Origin: an uncultured Collinsella sp.
GTDB taxonomy: Bacteria; Actinomycetota; Coriobacteriia; Coriobacteriales; Coriobacteriaceae
Reading direction: 5' to 3'
Length of the DNA: 45,774 nucleotides
Assembly (NCBI GenBank): GCA_902490405.1
Contig: CABUDS010000017.1
Span: 1 to 45,774, forward strand
Shown here: positions 32,160 through 41,417 of the stretch, one piece after another
Layout of the letters: the number at the start of each line of letters is the position of its first letter
Position numbering within the stretch: the first letter of the stretch is position 1
Made by a program: the position numbers and the translations under genes
Notes under the pieces: generated by a model
What the model saw: only the letters and a program-made list of their open reading frames with translations
Database searches by the model: none
Told to the model about the DNA's origin: nothing

Positions 32160-33284
32160 ATGGCACGTGTGCACAACTTCTCAGCTGGCCCGGCCGCACT
32201 GCCCACCAGCGTGCTCGCCGAGATCGCCGACGAGATGATGGACTACCGCGATTGCGGCATGTCCGTGCTCGAGATGAGCCATCGATCTAGCATGTACCAG
32301 CAGATCATCGACGACGCCGAGGCAACCCTGCGTCGCCTGCTGAGCATCCCCGACAACTACCGTGTCCTGTTTTTGCAGGGCGGCGCCACGTTGCAGTTTG
32401 CGGGCATCCCCATGAACCTCATGCGCCGCGGCCGCGCCGGCTACGTCGTGACCGGCAACTTTGCCAACAAGGCGTACAAGGAGGCCGCCAAGTACGGCGA
32501 GGCCGTGCTGCTCGCGAGCTCCGAAGATACCAATTTCGACCGCATCCCCGACATGGTCGACGTCAACGCGCGCATTGCCGCCGAGGGCACGGGCGACGGG
32601 CTCGACTACGTCTACATCTGCCAGAACAACACCATCTTTGGCACCATGTACCACGTGCTGCCCAACTGCGGCGATGTGCCGCTGGTCGCCGATGTCTCGA
32701 GCTGCTTTCTGTCGCAGCCACTCGACGTTGAGCGCTACGGGCTCATTTACGCCGGCGCGCAAAAAAACGCCGGCGCCGCGGGCGTGACCGTGGTCATCGT
32801 GCGCGACGACCTCATCGCCGAAGGCCCCGCCTTTGCGCAGACGCCGCAGTACCTGGACCTTAAGACCCAGGCCGCCAAGGGCTCCATGCTCAACACGCCC
32901 AACACCTTTGGCATCTACGTGTGCGGCAAGGTGTTCCACTGGGTCGAGCAAAGCGGCGGACTTGCCGCCATGGCCGAGCGCAACTGGGCCAAGGCCAACC
33001 TGCTCTATAACCTGCTCGAGCACAGCGAGCTTTTCCATGGCAACACGCAAGCCGACAGCCGCTCCATCGCCAACGTCACATTCCGCACCGGCGACGCCGA
33101 ACTCGACGCGGCCTTTGTCGCGGGCGCGGCCGAGCACCAGATTCAAAACGTCAAGGGCCATCGCCTGGTGGGCGGCATGCGCGCCAGCGTCTACAACGCC
33201 GTAACCATGGAAGACGTGCAGGCCCTGGCCTCGTACATGGAGGACTTCGAAGCACAGCATAGTTTGAGTCCGCGATCTAACTAG
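32160..33284 (+). CDS. serC: Phosphoserine aminotransferase
   Basis: PLP enzyme of serine synthesis that makes O-phosphoserine from 3-phosphohydroxypyruvate and glutamate (it also serves in pyridoxine synthesis in some bacteria). The N-terminal HNFSAGPAALP, the FLQGGATLQFAGIPMNL phosphate/cofactor site and the PLP-binding lysine in AGAQKNAG are all present. At 374 aa it is full length. ATG 32160 follows GAAGGGGACC. It lies 72 bp before serA on the same strand, forming a serC-serA pair. Confidence 0.97.
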   Translation: MARVHNFSAGPAALPTSVLAEIADEMMDYRDCGMSVLEMSHRSSMYQQIIDDAEATLRRLLSIPDNYRVLFLQGGATLQFAGIPMNLMRRGRAGYVVTGNFANKAYKEAAKYGEAVLLASSEDTNFDRIPDMVDVNARIAAEGTGDGLDYVYICQNNTIFGTMYHVLPNCGDVPLVADVSSCFLSQPLDVERYGLIYAGAQKNAGAAGVTVVIVRDDLIAEGPAFAQTPQYLDLKTQAAKGSMLNTPNTFGIYVCGKVFHWVEQSGGLAAMAERNWAKANLLYNLLEHSELFHGNTQADSRSIANVTFRTGDAELDAAFVAGAAEHQIQNVKGHRLVGGMRASVYNAVTMEDVQALASYMEDFEAQHSLSPRSN

Positions 33285-33356
33285 CCCGCAACGCGCGGGC
33301 CGACCAGCCACTTCAAACCACCCTGTTTAGATCAAAACCTGCTAAGGAGTTTTTCC

Positions 33357-34520
33357 ATGCGTAAGATTAAGACCATCGACGACATCACCAAAGACGGCAA
33401 AGTCGAGTTTGGCGAGGGCTACGAGTTTGTGGGCACCGCCGAGGAGGCCGACGCCATCCTGATGCGCTCCACCGACCTGCACGGCTACGAGCTGCCCGAG
33501 GGCATCCGCGCTATCGCCCGCTGCGGCGCCGGCGTCAACAACATTCCCGTCGAGGAATATGCCAAGAAGGGCGTCGTCGTCTTTAACTCCCCCGGCGCCA
33601 ACAGCAATGCCGTTAAGGAGCTCGTCCTAGGCATGCTGGTGCTCTCGAGCCGCGGCGTGGTGCAATCGATGAACTGGGTGCGTGACAACGCCGACGACCC
33701 CGAGATTCAGGTCGATGCCGAAAAGGCCAAGAAGGCCTTTGTGGGCCGCGAGCTCAAGGGCAAGCGCATCGGCGTCATCGGCCTGGGCAACGTGGGCTCC
33801 AAGGTCGCCAACGCCTGTGTCGATCTGGGCATGGACGTCTACGGCTACGACCCGTTCATTTCCGTCGAGCACGCATGGGTGCTGAGTCGCGAGGTGCAGC
33901 GCGTGGGCACGCTCGAGGACCTCTGCCGCGGCTGCGACTACCTCACCGTGCACGTGCCCAGCAAGGCCGATACCATCGGCATGATCAGCACCGAGCAGAT
34001 CGACCTGCTGGCGCCCGACGCCGTGCTCATCAACTACGCGCGCGAAACCATCATTGACGAGGACGCCGTCGACGCCGCCCTGCGCGAGGGCAAGCTCAGC
34101 TGGTTTAGCTGCGACTTTGCCACGCCCAAGACCGTCAAGATGCCCAACACGTTTATCACCACGCATTCGGGCGCCGGCACCGGCGAGGCCGAGGCCAACT
34201 GCGCCGACATGGCCATCAGCGAGCTCAAGGATTACCTGGAAAACGGCAACATCGCGCACAGCGTCAACTACCCCGCCTGCAGCATGGGCAAGGCGCGCGC
34301 CGCAAGCCGCATTGCCTGCCTGCATGCCAACGTGCCCAACATGATCGGCCAGATCACGGCCATTCTCGCCAAGGACAACGCCAACGTGCAGCGCATGATC
34401 AACGAGTCCGCTGGCGAGAACGCCTACACCATGTTCGACACCGATGAGCACCTGGACGGCAGCACGATCGAGGCGCTCAAGCAGATTCCGTCGATGTATC
34501 GCGTGCGCGTGATTAAATAG
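33357..34520 (+). CDS. serA: D-3-phosphoglycerate dehydrogenase
   Basis: First step of serine synthesis: oxidises 3-phosphoglycerate with NAD+. The substrate-binding RCGAGVNNIPVEE, Rossmann motif GVIGLGNVGSKVA, and catalytic His in FITTHSGAGT are visible. A C-terminal ACT-type module (residues ~325-387, PNMIGQITAILAKDNANV) probably binds serine as feedback inhibitor. 387 aa is the short SerA form with no intervening domain. ATG 33357 has a perfect AAGGAG. Together with serC it leaves only SerB to be found elsewhere. Confidence 0.96.
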   Translation: MRKIKTIDDITKDGKVEFGEGYEFVGTAEEADAILMRSTDLHGYELPEGIRAIARCGAGVNNIPVEEYAKKGVVVFNSPGANSNAVKELVLGMLVLSSRGVVQSMNWVRDNADDPEIQVDAEKAKKAFVGRELKGKRIGVIGLGNVGSKVANACVDLGMDVYGYDPFISVEHAWVLSREVQRVGTLEDLCRGCDYLTVHVPSKADTIGMISTEQIDLLAPDAVLINYARETIIDEDAVDAALREGKLSWFSCDFATPKTVKMPNTFITTHSGAGTGEAEANCADMAISELKDYLENGNIAHSVNYPACSMGKARAASRIACLHANVPNMIGQITAILAKDNANVQRMINESAGENAYTMFDTDEHLDGSTIEALKQIPSMYRVRVIK

Positions 34521-34560
34521 CGCCGGTGCCAAGCCTGCCAGACAGACCACGACGCCCATT

Positions 34561-34596
34561 CGCCCCCCCGTTTTCACGAAACGGGGGGGCGATTTT
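34561..34596 (+). terminator. Intrinsic terminator of serC-serA
   Basis: Perfect 13-bp arms CGCCCCCCCGTTT / AAACGGGGGGGCG (34561-34573 and 34579-34591), loop TCACG, followed by ATTTTG. Strong. Confidence 0.9.
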
Positions 34597-34868
34597 GTTG
34601 CTCCGGACGACTTTAAAATGATACCCAGAACAAGTTTTTTCAGATAATCGATAGTGAGGCTCCAGTCGCTAAGCACACCCGCTTTGATAAACAGCTTTAT
34701 CAGGGACTTTAGTAGGTAAAAATCGGTCTCTATGTGCCGAATGTAAGTTGACTGTCCATTTTCCGAAACAACTTATTCTAGGTAGCATTTTTAAGGCCCG
34801 TCCAAGGCAAAATATAAGTATTATGCGACCAAAACTCTAGTCCGCGCGACCATTTTCCGCCCGCGCGG
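34597..34868. other. AT-rich gene-free stretch
   Basis: No open frame that I can support on either strand and clearly lower GC than the genes around it. Near its right end CCGCGCG/CGCGCGG (34842-34848 and 34862-34868) forms a hairpin right behind the stop codon of the minus-strand nuclease-like gene. It could be its terminator, although no T-run follows. Confidence 0.5.
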
Positions 34869-35918
34869 CTACATTCCCGCCCAATCGATAAAAATCTCCT
34901 CACGAAGCCGCCGTTCGAGCTCCTGCTGCCGCGGCGTCTTGTCTTTCAGCGGCACATCGAGATAGGACATGATGAGCTCCATCACCACGCGGAAGGCATC
35001 GGAATCGGCCAGCTGACCATAGGTCATCAGAACGACGGGATATCCCATGGCTTGCAAAGCCGTCGTTCGATCGGAGTCCGAGATCTTGGATTCTATGGAT
35101 CCGTGTATGGCTTTACCTTGGCATTCAACCAGGCACTCTCGGCTGCCGTCCTTATTTGCCAGCAGAATATCGGCATAGCGCCTATCAAGCCCCGAAATCA
35201 GGCGGGCACTGCGCGTCAAGCGAATCTCGACGTTATTGGTAAGGCGCAGCCCTTCGCCGCCGCGCAACCTCGTAAGGCCAAACAGCATCGAAGCCTGGAC
35301 CTCGAGCGGCGATGCCGCCACCCCCGTAATGCATTTCGCGGCACGCGTGAACGATTTAGCGCCGCGGAGCCCCGGGATCTTATCGACGTAATCGGTAAGC
35401 TCAGAGAGCTCGATCAAGGGAGGTCGTTTCCACAAGTCCGTTGGATTCCCCGAGACATCCTTTACGTTTTCCCAGCCCGACCGTGCGTCACTCCATCGGC
35501 TCCCATATGCCTGCTCAAGTGCCGACTTTACCTGAGGCGCAATCTTGCACACGGCAAAGGTGCCGCACATCTCATACATGCACATGATTAGACGCTCGTT
35601 TGAGACCGAGGAAGCCAGGGTCAGCAGGGTAAAGAGCGGAGACGCGACATCGAGGCCAAACTCCGTCTGCCGCACGGAATCAAACGGCCTCCCCCCGTTC
35701 CAAACATGCCTGACAATGCGATCGCCCTTGCGCCCGCAGACGCCCTGCGCCAACACGTGTAACGGGGTGCCCAGGAAATGCTTGACGAGCGGATGCTCAC
35801 ATAGGTGCTCCCTGCGCGGATCGTCTACAGAATCAGGCAGGTCCGGCATTATTGCCAAGACCTGTGGGGGTATCCGGTGATACCGAAAGGCAGATATGTC
35901 GCACAGCATGTCGTCCAT
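34869..35918 (-). CDS. Predicted PD-(D/E)XK nuclease-like protein, Coriobacteriia family
   Basis: About 350 aa from the chosen start. The C-terminal third has a PD-(D/E)XK-like order: Glu in SPLEVQASML, Asp in RRYADILLANK, then ECLVECQGK, and a later ALQAMGYPVVLMTYGQL strand/helix. The middle has VASPLFTLLTLASSVSNERLIMCMYEMCGTF, a segment also seen in the protein at 44127-45317. Function unknown; the architecture recalls AbiEi/DUF559-like proteins. The start is uncertain: ATG 35918 has no clear ribosome site, and the frame stays open to 36278 across the divergent promoter region, which is probably not coding. Confidence 0.6.
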   Translation of the reverse strand: MDDMLCDISAFRYHRIPPQVLAIMPDLPDSVDDPRREHLCEHPLVKHFLGTPLHVLAQGVCGRKGDRIVRHVWNGGRPFDSVRQTEFGLDVASPLFTLLTLASSVSNERLIMCMYEMCGTFAVCKIAPQVKSALEQAYGSRWSDARSGWENVKDVSGNPTDLWKRPPLIELSELTDYVDKIPGLRGAKSFTRAAKCITGVAASPLEVQASMLFGLTRLRGGEGLRLTNNVEIRLTRSARLISGLDRRYADILLANKDGSRECLVECQGKAIHGSIESKISDSDRTTALQAMGYPVVLMTYGQLADSDAFRVVMELIMSYLDVPLKDKTPRQQELERRLREEIFIDWAGM

Positions 35919-36072
35919 GAAGGGTACGTACCCGCTGCGTCGCTTGTGAACCCGCTCGGACGGTAAACGCGCTGGCTCGGCCTGCGAACGGTAAATACTG
36001 CCACGCCCACGTCGCGGATCTCTCAGGAGGCTTACAATCGGTTTGGAAAGCAAACTGATTGTGAGGTTGCAT

Positions 36073-37293
36073 ATGGTTGATGAGGACTTTGCCTGGCGGC
36101 TTGCGCAGGAGCTTGTGCGGATCGACAGCTCAGACCCGGGCGCGTATGAGGACGAGATCGAGCGCTTCATTAAGAGGCTCATTGAGCAGCAGCTGGCACA
36201 ACTTGATAGTTCTGCGCTCGATGCCGTGCAGATTGAGGAGCTCGAAGTGCTGCCCGGGCGCCGCAACCTTAAAGTCACCGTGCCGGGCCAAAGCGACGAG
36301 CCACGGCTGATCTATATCTGCCACATGGATACCGTCACCTTGGGCGATGGCTGGGACGCAGACATCGCACCGCTTGGGGCGGTTGTGCGCGACGATAAAC
36401 TCTATGGCCGCGGTGCCTGCGATATGAAGGGTGGCCTGGCCTGCGCCATTGCCGCACTGGTCCATACGCTCGAGCGCGTGGCGGCGGATGGCGCGCTGCC
36501 ACGCCGCGGCTTTTCGCTCATCTGCTCGGTCGACGAGGAAGACTTCATGCGCGGCTCAGAGGCCGCGATCGATGCCGGCTGGGTCGGCTCGCGTGAATGG
36601 GTGCTGGACACCGAACCCACCGACGGACAGATTCAGGTGGCGCACAAGGGGCGCACGTGGTTCGAGATCGAGATGGCCGGCGTCACGGCTCATGCAAGCC
36701 AGCCTTGGAAGGGCGCCGACGCCGTCGCCGCCATGGCCGAGGTCGTGTGCTCGCTTCGTCGCACGTTTGCGACGCTACCTTTACATGAGGAGCTGGGGCC
36801 ATCGACCATCACGTTTGGACAGATCGAGGGTGGCTACCGTCCCTATGTCGTGCCCGACCACGCTAAGGTCTGGGTCGATATGCGCCTGACCCCGCCGACT
36901 GATACGGCCGCCGCGACGCGCATGGTAGAGCAGGCCATTGTCGCTGCCGAAGCCGCGGTCCCCGGCTGCCATGGAAGCTATACCGTGACAGGCGACCGCC
37001 CCGCCATCGAGCGCGATCCAGCCTCTCCCCTTCTAGCTGCACTCAAGCGCGCAGCAGACGATGTGACAGGCGCGGACACGACCGTCGGCTTCTTTACCGG
37101 CTACACCGATACCGCCGTCATTGCCGGCAAGACGGGCAACCGCAACTGTATGAGCTACGGCCCCGGATCGCTCGCGCTCGCGCACAAGCCCAACGAGTAT
37201 GTGCCCCACGCCGATATCAATCGTTGTCAGCAGGTGCTAATCGCGCTCGCCGATAACGTGCTCTGGGACGCGAACGGCCAAGTTGGGGCATAA
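36073..37293 (+). CDS. M20 family metallopeptidase / deacylase
   Basis: A 407-aa zinc hydrolase of the ArgE/DapE/CPG2 type. Metal-ligand motifs in order: ICHMDTV (His), GRGACDMKGG (bridging Asp), and the catalytic Glu in SVDEEDFMRG, with a late HKPNEYVPH-like ligand (AHKPNEYV). A dimerisation lid lies between about residues 195 and 310. The substrate is not evident; adjacent genes give no pathway. ATG 36073 follows GTGAGG at 7 nt; TTG 36043 is a less likely start. Confidence 0.9.
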   Translation: MVDEDFAWRLAQELVRIDSSDPGAYEDEIERFIKRLIEQQLAQLDSSALDAVQIEELEVLPGRRNLKVTVPGQSDEPRLIYICHMDTVTLGDGWDADIAPLGAVVRDDKLYGRGACDMKGGLACAIAALVHTLERVAADGALPRRGFSLICSVDEEDFMRGSEAAIDAGWVGSREWVLDTEPTDGQIQVAHKGRTWFEIEMAGVTAHASQPWKGADAVAAMAEVVCSLRRTFATLPLHEELGPSTITFGQIEGGYRPYVVPDHAKVWVDMRLTPPTDTAAATRMVEQAIVAAEAAVPGCHGSYTVTGDRPAIERDPASPLLAALKRAADDVTGADTTVGFFTGYTDTAVIAGKTGNRNCMSYGPGSLALAHKPNEYVPHADINRCQQVLIALADNVLWDANGQVGA

Positions 37294-37332
37294 TAAGCCG
37301 CGAACAAACCGACTCGCGCGTTAGGACCGCCC

Positions 37333-38013
37333 ATGAAAGCACTTCCGTTTCCCTGCATCCGCCCGGCTCAGGACCGTGTGCTCGAGGCGCTGCCTGCGAT
37401 GGGCGGTATCCTGAGCGGCAACGACGCCCTGCGCGGCGCCATTGCTGACGGCCTAATGCTCAAGGATCCAGGCGCGGCGTATTACGTGTACGAGTGTTCA
37501 GGAGAGCTGGGACGCGTGACGGGCGTTGTGGCAATTTGCCCGGTTGGTGTACTGACGGACGACAACGCGTCCTCCGCAGATGCGGCCGCAGCCGCCCGCG
37601 CAATCGCCGAGCTTAAGGTGCAGCCTCGCCCTGTAACGCTCGCCTACGAAGCCTCGCCCGTCATGGATATCATCCTCGGCGCCGCCAAAGAAGGCGCGTC
37701 GCTCTATGCCGTCACCGACCCCGCCGGCATTACGCACCGTGTGTGGGAGGTCAAGCGCGAGGACGCCGTTGCTGCCATCCGTGCCACGCTCGATCAGGCA
37801 CCCGACCCCGTGTTCGCCGGTGACTCCGCCTATGCCGCCGCACTGGCTGGGGCATCGCAGATTCTGGCCGATGAGGCCCGTGCCGCCGGAACGCACACCG
37901 GCAAAGAGCCGTTCAACTTTGCCGTAGCTGCGCTCTTCCCCGCCGCGCAGGTCAGCGGCGACGCGCCGCAGGTTCCGACGGGTCTGCTCACTCACCAGAT
38001 CTCACGGTTCTAG
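37333..38013 (+). CDS. DUF1015-like protein, short form
   Basis: 226 aa. The N-terminal FPCIRPAQDRVLEALPAM and the central ITHRVWEVKREDAVAAIRATL resemble DUF1015 proteins, which are usually ~400 aa and have the motif IADGHHRYETAL right after. Here the matching place reads FAGDSAYAAAL, so the His-His-Arg core is gone. It may be a diverged paralogue with a different role. It lies 39 bp after the M20 gene on the same strand and is probably cotranscribed. Confidence 0.6.
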   Translation: MKALPFPCIRPAQDRVLEALPAMGGILSGNDALRGAIADGLMLKDPGAAYYVYECSGELGRVTGVVAICPVGVLTDDNASSADAAAAARAIAELKVQPRPVTLAYEASPVMDIILGAAKEGASLYAVTDPAGITHRVWEVKREDAVAAIRATLDQAPDPVFAGDSAYAAALAGASQILADEARAAGTHTGKEPFNFAVAALFPAAQVSGDAPQVPTGLLTHQISRF

Positions 38014-38056
38014 CGGACTCAAACGCGAAGCTGGAAAACCCAGCATCCAAACAAAC

Positions 38057-38100
38057 AAGGGGCGGGGATGCAATGCCCGTGCATGCATCCCCGCCCCTTT
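38057..38100. terminator. Bidirectional terminator hairpin
   Basis: 16-bp perfect arms AAGGGGCGGGGATGCA (38057-38072) and complement (38084-38099) with an 11-nt loop. It lies between the convergent M20/DUF1015-like pair and the histidine phosphatase gene and could serve both. Confidence 0.75.
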
Positions 38101-38144
38101 CGCATCAAACAATTTCGCCGGCAAACCGCGCCGCAACGCCAGCG

Positions 38145-38780
38145 CTACCCGCGCTGCGGGCCTACTGCCGCTACAAGCGGTTCAAGCCCCAGCTCGCGCG
38201 CGTAATCCTCCTGCGTAAAGACTTCGACCAACTCAAACGTGTCGGATTCGTCGTCAAACGCAAAGTGCAGCACCGAGCAGTTGCCCGGCACGCGATCGCG
38301 CTCGTCGGCCGCCGCACCCTTCACGTGATCCATAAACTCCTTGATAGCCGAGCCATGGCTTACCGCGAGCACACACGTATGGTCCGGACGCTGCATGAGT
38401 TCGGTCAGCGTCGCCACCATGCGCTCGCGCACCTGGATCTGGCCCTCGCCGCCAAATTGACGATAGAAATCGCGCCACGGGCGCTCGGGCATGAGCATCA
38501 CGCGCTCGGCCTCAAAGTCGCCAAAGAACCACTCACGCAGGCCGTCCAGGCGCTCGTACGCCAAGCCCGGCCACAAGTTGGCGATAGTCTGCTCGGTGCG
38601 ATGAAGCGTGGAGGTGTAGGCATGATCGGGCTCAATGCCGCGCGCACGTAAAAACATGCCGGCGCGCGCCGCCTGGTCGCAACCCAACTGCGTAAGCGGC
38701 GAATCACTCCACCCCTGAATGATACGCTTAAGGTTGAATATCGTCTGTCCATGACGGACCAGATACAGATCTTTATTCAT
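38145..38780 (-). CDS. Histidine phosphatase family protein (phosphoglycerate mutase-like)
   Basis: 211 aa. The catalytic RHGQT phospho-His motif (LYLVRHGQTIFN, residues ~5-16) and the second catalytic His in VLAVSHGSAIKEF are present, with the acid in REWFFGDFE. These show a cofactor-independent-of-PGA branch of dPGM-like phosphatases; glycolytic mutase activity is unlikely from the short length. The start at ATG 38780 follows AAAGGACCCC. A second paralogue lies immediately upstream. Confidence 0.9.
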   Translation of the reverse strand: MNKDLYLVRHGQTIFNLKRIIQGWSDSPLTQLGCDQAARAGMFLRARGIEPDHAYTSTLHRTEQTIANLWPGLAYERLDGLREWFFGDFEAERVMLMPERPWRDFYRQFGGEGQIQVRERMVATLTELMQRPDHTCVLAVSHGSAIKEFMDHVKGAAADERDRVPGNCSVLHFAFDDESDTFELVEVFTQEDYARELGLEPLVAAVGPQRG

Positions 38781-38797
38781 AGGGGTCCTTTCGTTCG

Positions 38798-39340
38798 TTA
38801 CCAGCCCAAGAGCGAAAACGCCCCGTCGCAATAGCCAAAATGAAGCACGGCACCGTTGTCGGGCAGCTCTCCCCCGCCAGTCACATACTCAAGAAACTCC
38901 TGGCAGGCTGAGCCATGGGAAACCGCCAGCACGCAGTCGTGCTGCGGCCTGGCCATGATGCGGGACAGCGCCGCGACCATGCGCGACTGAAGCTGCACTT
39001 CCGACTCGCCGCCAAAGGCCACCGGATAATCGCCCCAGGGCTGCGGCGGCATCTCGCGATTTGATGTGCCCTCCAGCGAGCCAAAATGCCACTCACGCAG
39101 GTCATCGACCAGCTCAATGGAACGGCCCTCGCCAACGATAAGCTCGGCCGTATGCCGCGCCCGGCCCAACGGCGAGGAATACACATGATCAAAGGCCACG
39201 CCACGCGCCGCAAACGCCGTACGCGCCGTCAGCGCCTGCTCGCGCCCGCGCGCCGTAAGCGGCGAATCGTGCCAGCCCTGCAAAATGCTCTGCACATTGA
39301 GCTCAGTCTGCCCATGCCGCACCAAATACAGATCTGCCAC
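38798..39340 (-). CDS. Histidine phosphatase family protein, second paralogue
   Basis: 180 aa, with the same order as its neighbour: LYLVRHGQTELN, REWHFGSLEG, and VLAVSHGSACQEF. The two align closely (SILQGWHDSPLT beside RIIQGWSDSPLT), so they come from a tandem duplication. GTG 39340 is chosen since GGGGAGGG precedes it and family homology starts at once; the frame upstream runs through a palindromic repeat. The 17-bp gap to the next gene suggests one transcript. Confidence 0.88.
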   Translation of the reverse strand: MADLYLVRHGQTELNVQSILQGWHDSPLTARGREQALTARTAFAARGVAFDHVYSSPLGRARHTAELIVGEGRSIELVDDLREWHFGSLEGTSNREMPPQPWGDYPVAFGGESEVQLQSRMVAALSRIMARPQHDCVLAVSHGSACQEFLEYVTGGGELPDNGAVLHFGYCDGAFSLLGW

Positions 39341-39355
39341 ACGCCCTCCCCTCGT

Positions 39356-39390
39356 ACCACCACAAAGGGGACAGGAGCCTTTGTGGTGAT
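39356..39390. repeat. CCACCACAAAGG palindromic repeat, copy 5
   Basis: 13-bp arms (39356-39368 and 39378-39390) with one mismatch and loop GGACAGGAG. It lies just in front of the histidine phosphatase start and 34 kb away from the other four copies. Confidence 0.8.
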
Positions 39391-39423
39391 TTTGCCGCCG
39401 GATTGCACCGCGGCGACGCTCAA

Positions 39424-40095
39424 CTACACCAGCACGTCGGCGAGCGAACGCTTGGGTACGTGGTGCACCCGCGCCTCGTCGCGCCAATAATTGATGGAGC
39501 CGTCGGGGTTGGAATCGATCGCATCGATCACCTGTGTCTCGGCCGGAACGCCAAACGCCATGATCAGCTTGAGCTCATACTTGTCGTTATCGAGCCCCAT
39601 AGCATCGATCGCATGGGGCGTAAAGGCCTTGAACATGCAGGCTGCCACCTCGGGCGTGGCGCTGCGGGCGGCGAGCATCATCGTCTGCGCGGCAATGCCC
39701 GTGTCGACCTCGGTAATGGGAGCGGCAGGCTTGCCCGGAACGGCGCGCTCAGCCAGAATCGCGATGTAGCCGGTCGGGCGCTCGCCCTCAGCAGGACCCG
39801 GCCAATCCTTAAGTGCGCCGGCCCATGCGAGCTCGTCAAATACACGCGCGCAATCCTCGGCACCGCTCACCACATGAAGACGAAGACGCTGAGCGTTGGC
39901 GCCGCAGGGAGCCAGGTGCGCCAGTTCCGCCAACTCGAGCAAAAACTCGCGCGGCACGCGCATAGACTCGTCAAAGCGGCGGCACGTGCGGGCGCGGCGG
40001 ACCAGCGCGTCAAACGTGTCCAGGCCGAGCTTTTCGCAACCTTGCTTTGCCATCGACTCAGCGCCTACCGGCGCCGCGGGAACTGTTTCGTTCAT
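39424..40095 (-). CDS. Nitroreductase family protein
   Basis: A 223-aa flavoenzyme of the NADH/NADPH nitroreductase fold. The FMN-site N-terminal part is RRARTCRRFDES, with the usual VPREFLLELAELAHLAPCGANAQRLRLHVV; the later GIAAQTMMLAARS lies at the dimer interface, and KLIMAFGVPAE is the C-terminal FMN-binding strand. The substrate is unknown. ATG 40095 has GGGGGTTCC upstream. It stands alone between the repeat and a divergent HdeD-like gene. Confidence 0.9.
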   Translation of the reverse strand: MNETVPAAPVGAESMAKQGCEKLGLDTFDALVRRARTCRRFDESMRVPREFLLELAELAHLAPCGANAQRLRLHVVSGAEDCARVFDELAWAGALKDWPGPAEGERPTGYIAILAERAVPGKPAAPITEVDTGIAAQTMMLAARSATPEVAACMFKAFTPHAIDAMGLDNDKYELKLIMAFGVPAETQVIDAIDSNPDGSINYWRDEARVHHVPKRSLADVLV

Positions 40096-40329
40096 AGGAA
40101 CCCCCAATTAAAGTCAATTGTTCTTAGGAAAATCTAACCTAAAACGTAGGCAATTTCACACAGCCGAACAATGTTCCACAGCTGTTGAATATCCCACATC
40201 CAAACGGGAACAAAGGTAACAATTCGGGAAGATGGGACGGCATTTCGCCCTCCCCGCCCCATGCAGCGGCGCCCTTGGGCGATACTGGTTGCAAGACATA
40301 CGGCTTACGCCGCGCGGAAAGGAGACATC

Positions 40330-40932
40330 ATGGGCATCTTTAAGAACGATGATAAGCAATCGAGCCAGTTTGGATTTGACGAGAAAAGCATGGCGGGCAA
40401 AGCCGTCAAGGCCGTACGCTGGATCTACGCCATCACGGGCGTCTTAGCACTCATTGCTGGTATCGCGCTGCTTTTTGCACCCGCCAAGTCCCTCGTCTTT
40501 TTGACGACCGTCCTGGGTTTTTACTTTGTAATCACTGCTGCCATCAGACTGTTCACTGCCATTTTTGAGCCGCTGCTGCCCACCGGCTGGCGCGTGACGA
40601 GCATCATCTCCAACCTACTCATTATCTTGGGCGGCGTCATAATCCTGCGCAACCAGGCCTTCTCGACCGCGACGCTCACCACGATGGTGGTTATCGTGGC
40701 CGGCTTTGGCTGGATTGTCGAAGGTGTCATGTCCATTCTGGAGTCCGAGCTTTCGTCCAACCGCGCCCTCGCCATCCTGAGCGGCGCACTTTCCATCATC
40801 GCCGGCATGTTCGTGTTTATCTATCCGCTGTGGTCGGCCAAGATGCTCGTCATCTTTAGCGGCGCCGCGCTGCTGGTGTTTGGCGTAACGCTGATTGTTC
40901 GCGCTATTCAATTTGGCAAACTGGTGCACTAG
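40330..40932 (+). CDS. HdeD/DUF308 family membrane protein
   Basis: 201 aa, with a polar first ~40 residues and then six hydrophobic segments in three pairs, the layout of HdeD-type (DUF308) proteins associated with acid or envelope stress. Repeats of GVLALIAGIALLF type are visible. Role unknown. ATG 40330 has AAAGGAG at ideal spacing. Its stop abuts the next start codon, so the pair is cotranslated. Confidence 0.88.
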   Translation: MGIFKNDDKQSSQFGFDEKSMAGKAVKAVRWIYAITGVLALIAGIALLFAPAKSLVFLTTVLGFYFVITAAIRLFTAIFEPLLPTGWRVTSIISNLLIILGGVIILRNQAFSTATLTTMVVIVAGFGWIVEGVMSILESELSSNRALAILSGALSIIAGMFVFIYPLWSAKMLVIFSGAALLVFGVTLIVRAIQFGKLVH

Positions 40933-41415
40933 ATGCCGCGAACGCTCTTTATTGATGCCGACGCCTGCCCGGTCACGCGCGAGTCGATTGACTGCGCGCG
41001 GCGGGCGGGCGTCGCCGTTGTTATCGCCGGCAACAGCACGCAAAACCTGGAACGGCACATTCGCCGCGACGACCCGCGCGATGCCGAGCACGCGCGACGC
41101 GGCTTTTGGGTCACGACGCTCGACGTGAGCGTGGGCGCCGACAGCGCCGACTTTGCCATTGTCGAACGCCTGCAGGCGGGCGACGTGGTCGTGACGCAGG
41201 ACATTGGCTTGGCGAGCATGGTGCTCGGGCGCGATGCCGCCGCTATCGGTGTGCGCGGGCGCGTCTACGACAAAGCAACCATCGACATGCAGCTGTTTAT
41301 TCGCCACGAGGAAAAGAAGGTGCGCCGCGCCGGCGGACGCACTCGTGGGCCGGCGGCATTTACCAGCGAAGACCGCGCCCGCTTTAAACGCAACCTCACC
41401 GAGTTGCTGCACTAA
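40933..41415 (+). CDS. YaiI/YqxD family protein (DUF188)
   Basis: 160 aa. The N-terminus LFIDADACPV is the family signature; DADSADFAIVERLQAGDVVVTQDIGLA-like stretch and a basic C-terminus (GGRTRGPAAFTSEDRARFKRNL) complete it. The fold is PIN-like, suggesting a nuclease, but activity is not established. ATG starts directly after the stop of the HdeD-like gene. No separate ribosome site is seen beyond what lies in that gene. Confidence 0.92.
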   Translation: MPRTLFIDADACPVTRESIDCARRAGVAVVIAGNSTQNLERHIRRDDPRDAEHARRGFWVTTLDVSVGADSADFAIVERLQAGDVVVTQDIGLASMVLGRDAAAIGVRGRVYDKATIDMQLFIRHEEKKVRRAGGRTRGPAAFTSEDRARFKRNLTELLH

Positions 41416-41417
41416 CC

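Noticed and set aside
35919..36278. N-terminal 120 codons of the nuclease-like frame
   Set aside because: Ser-rich, lies antisense to the M20 gene start and over the divergent promoters; not supported as protein.
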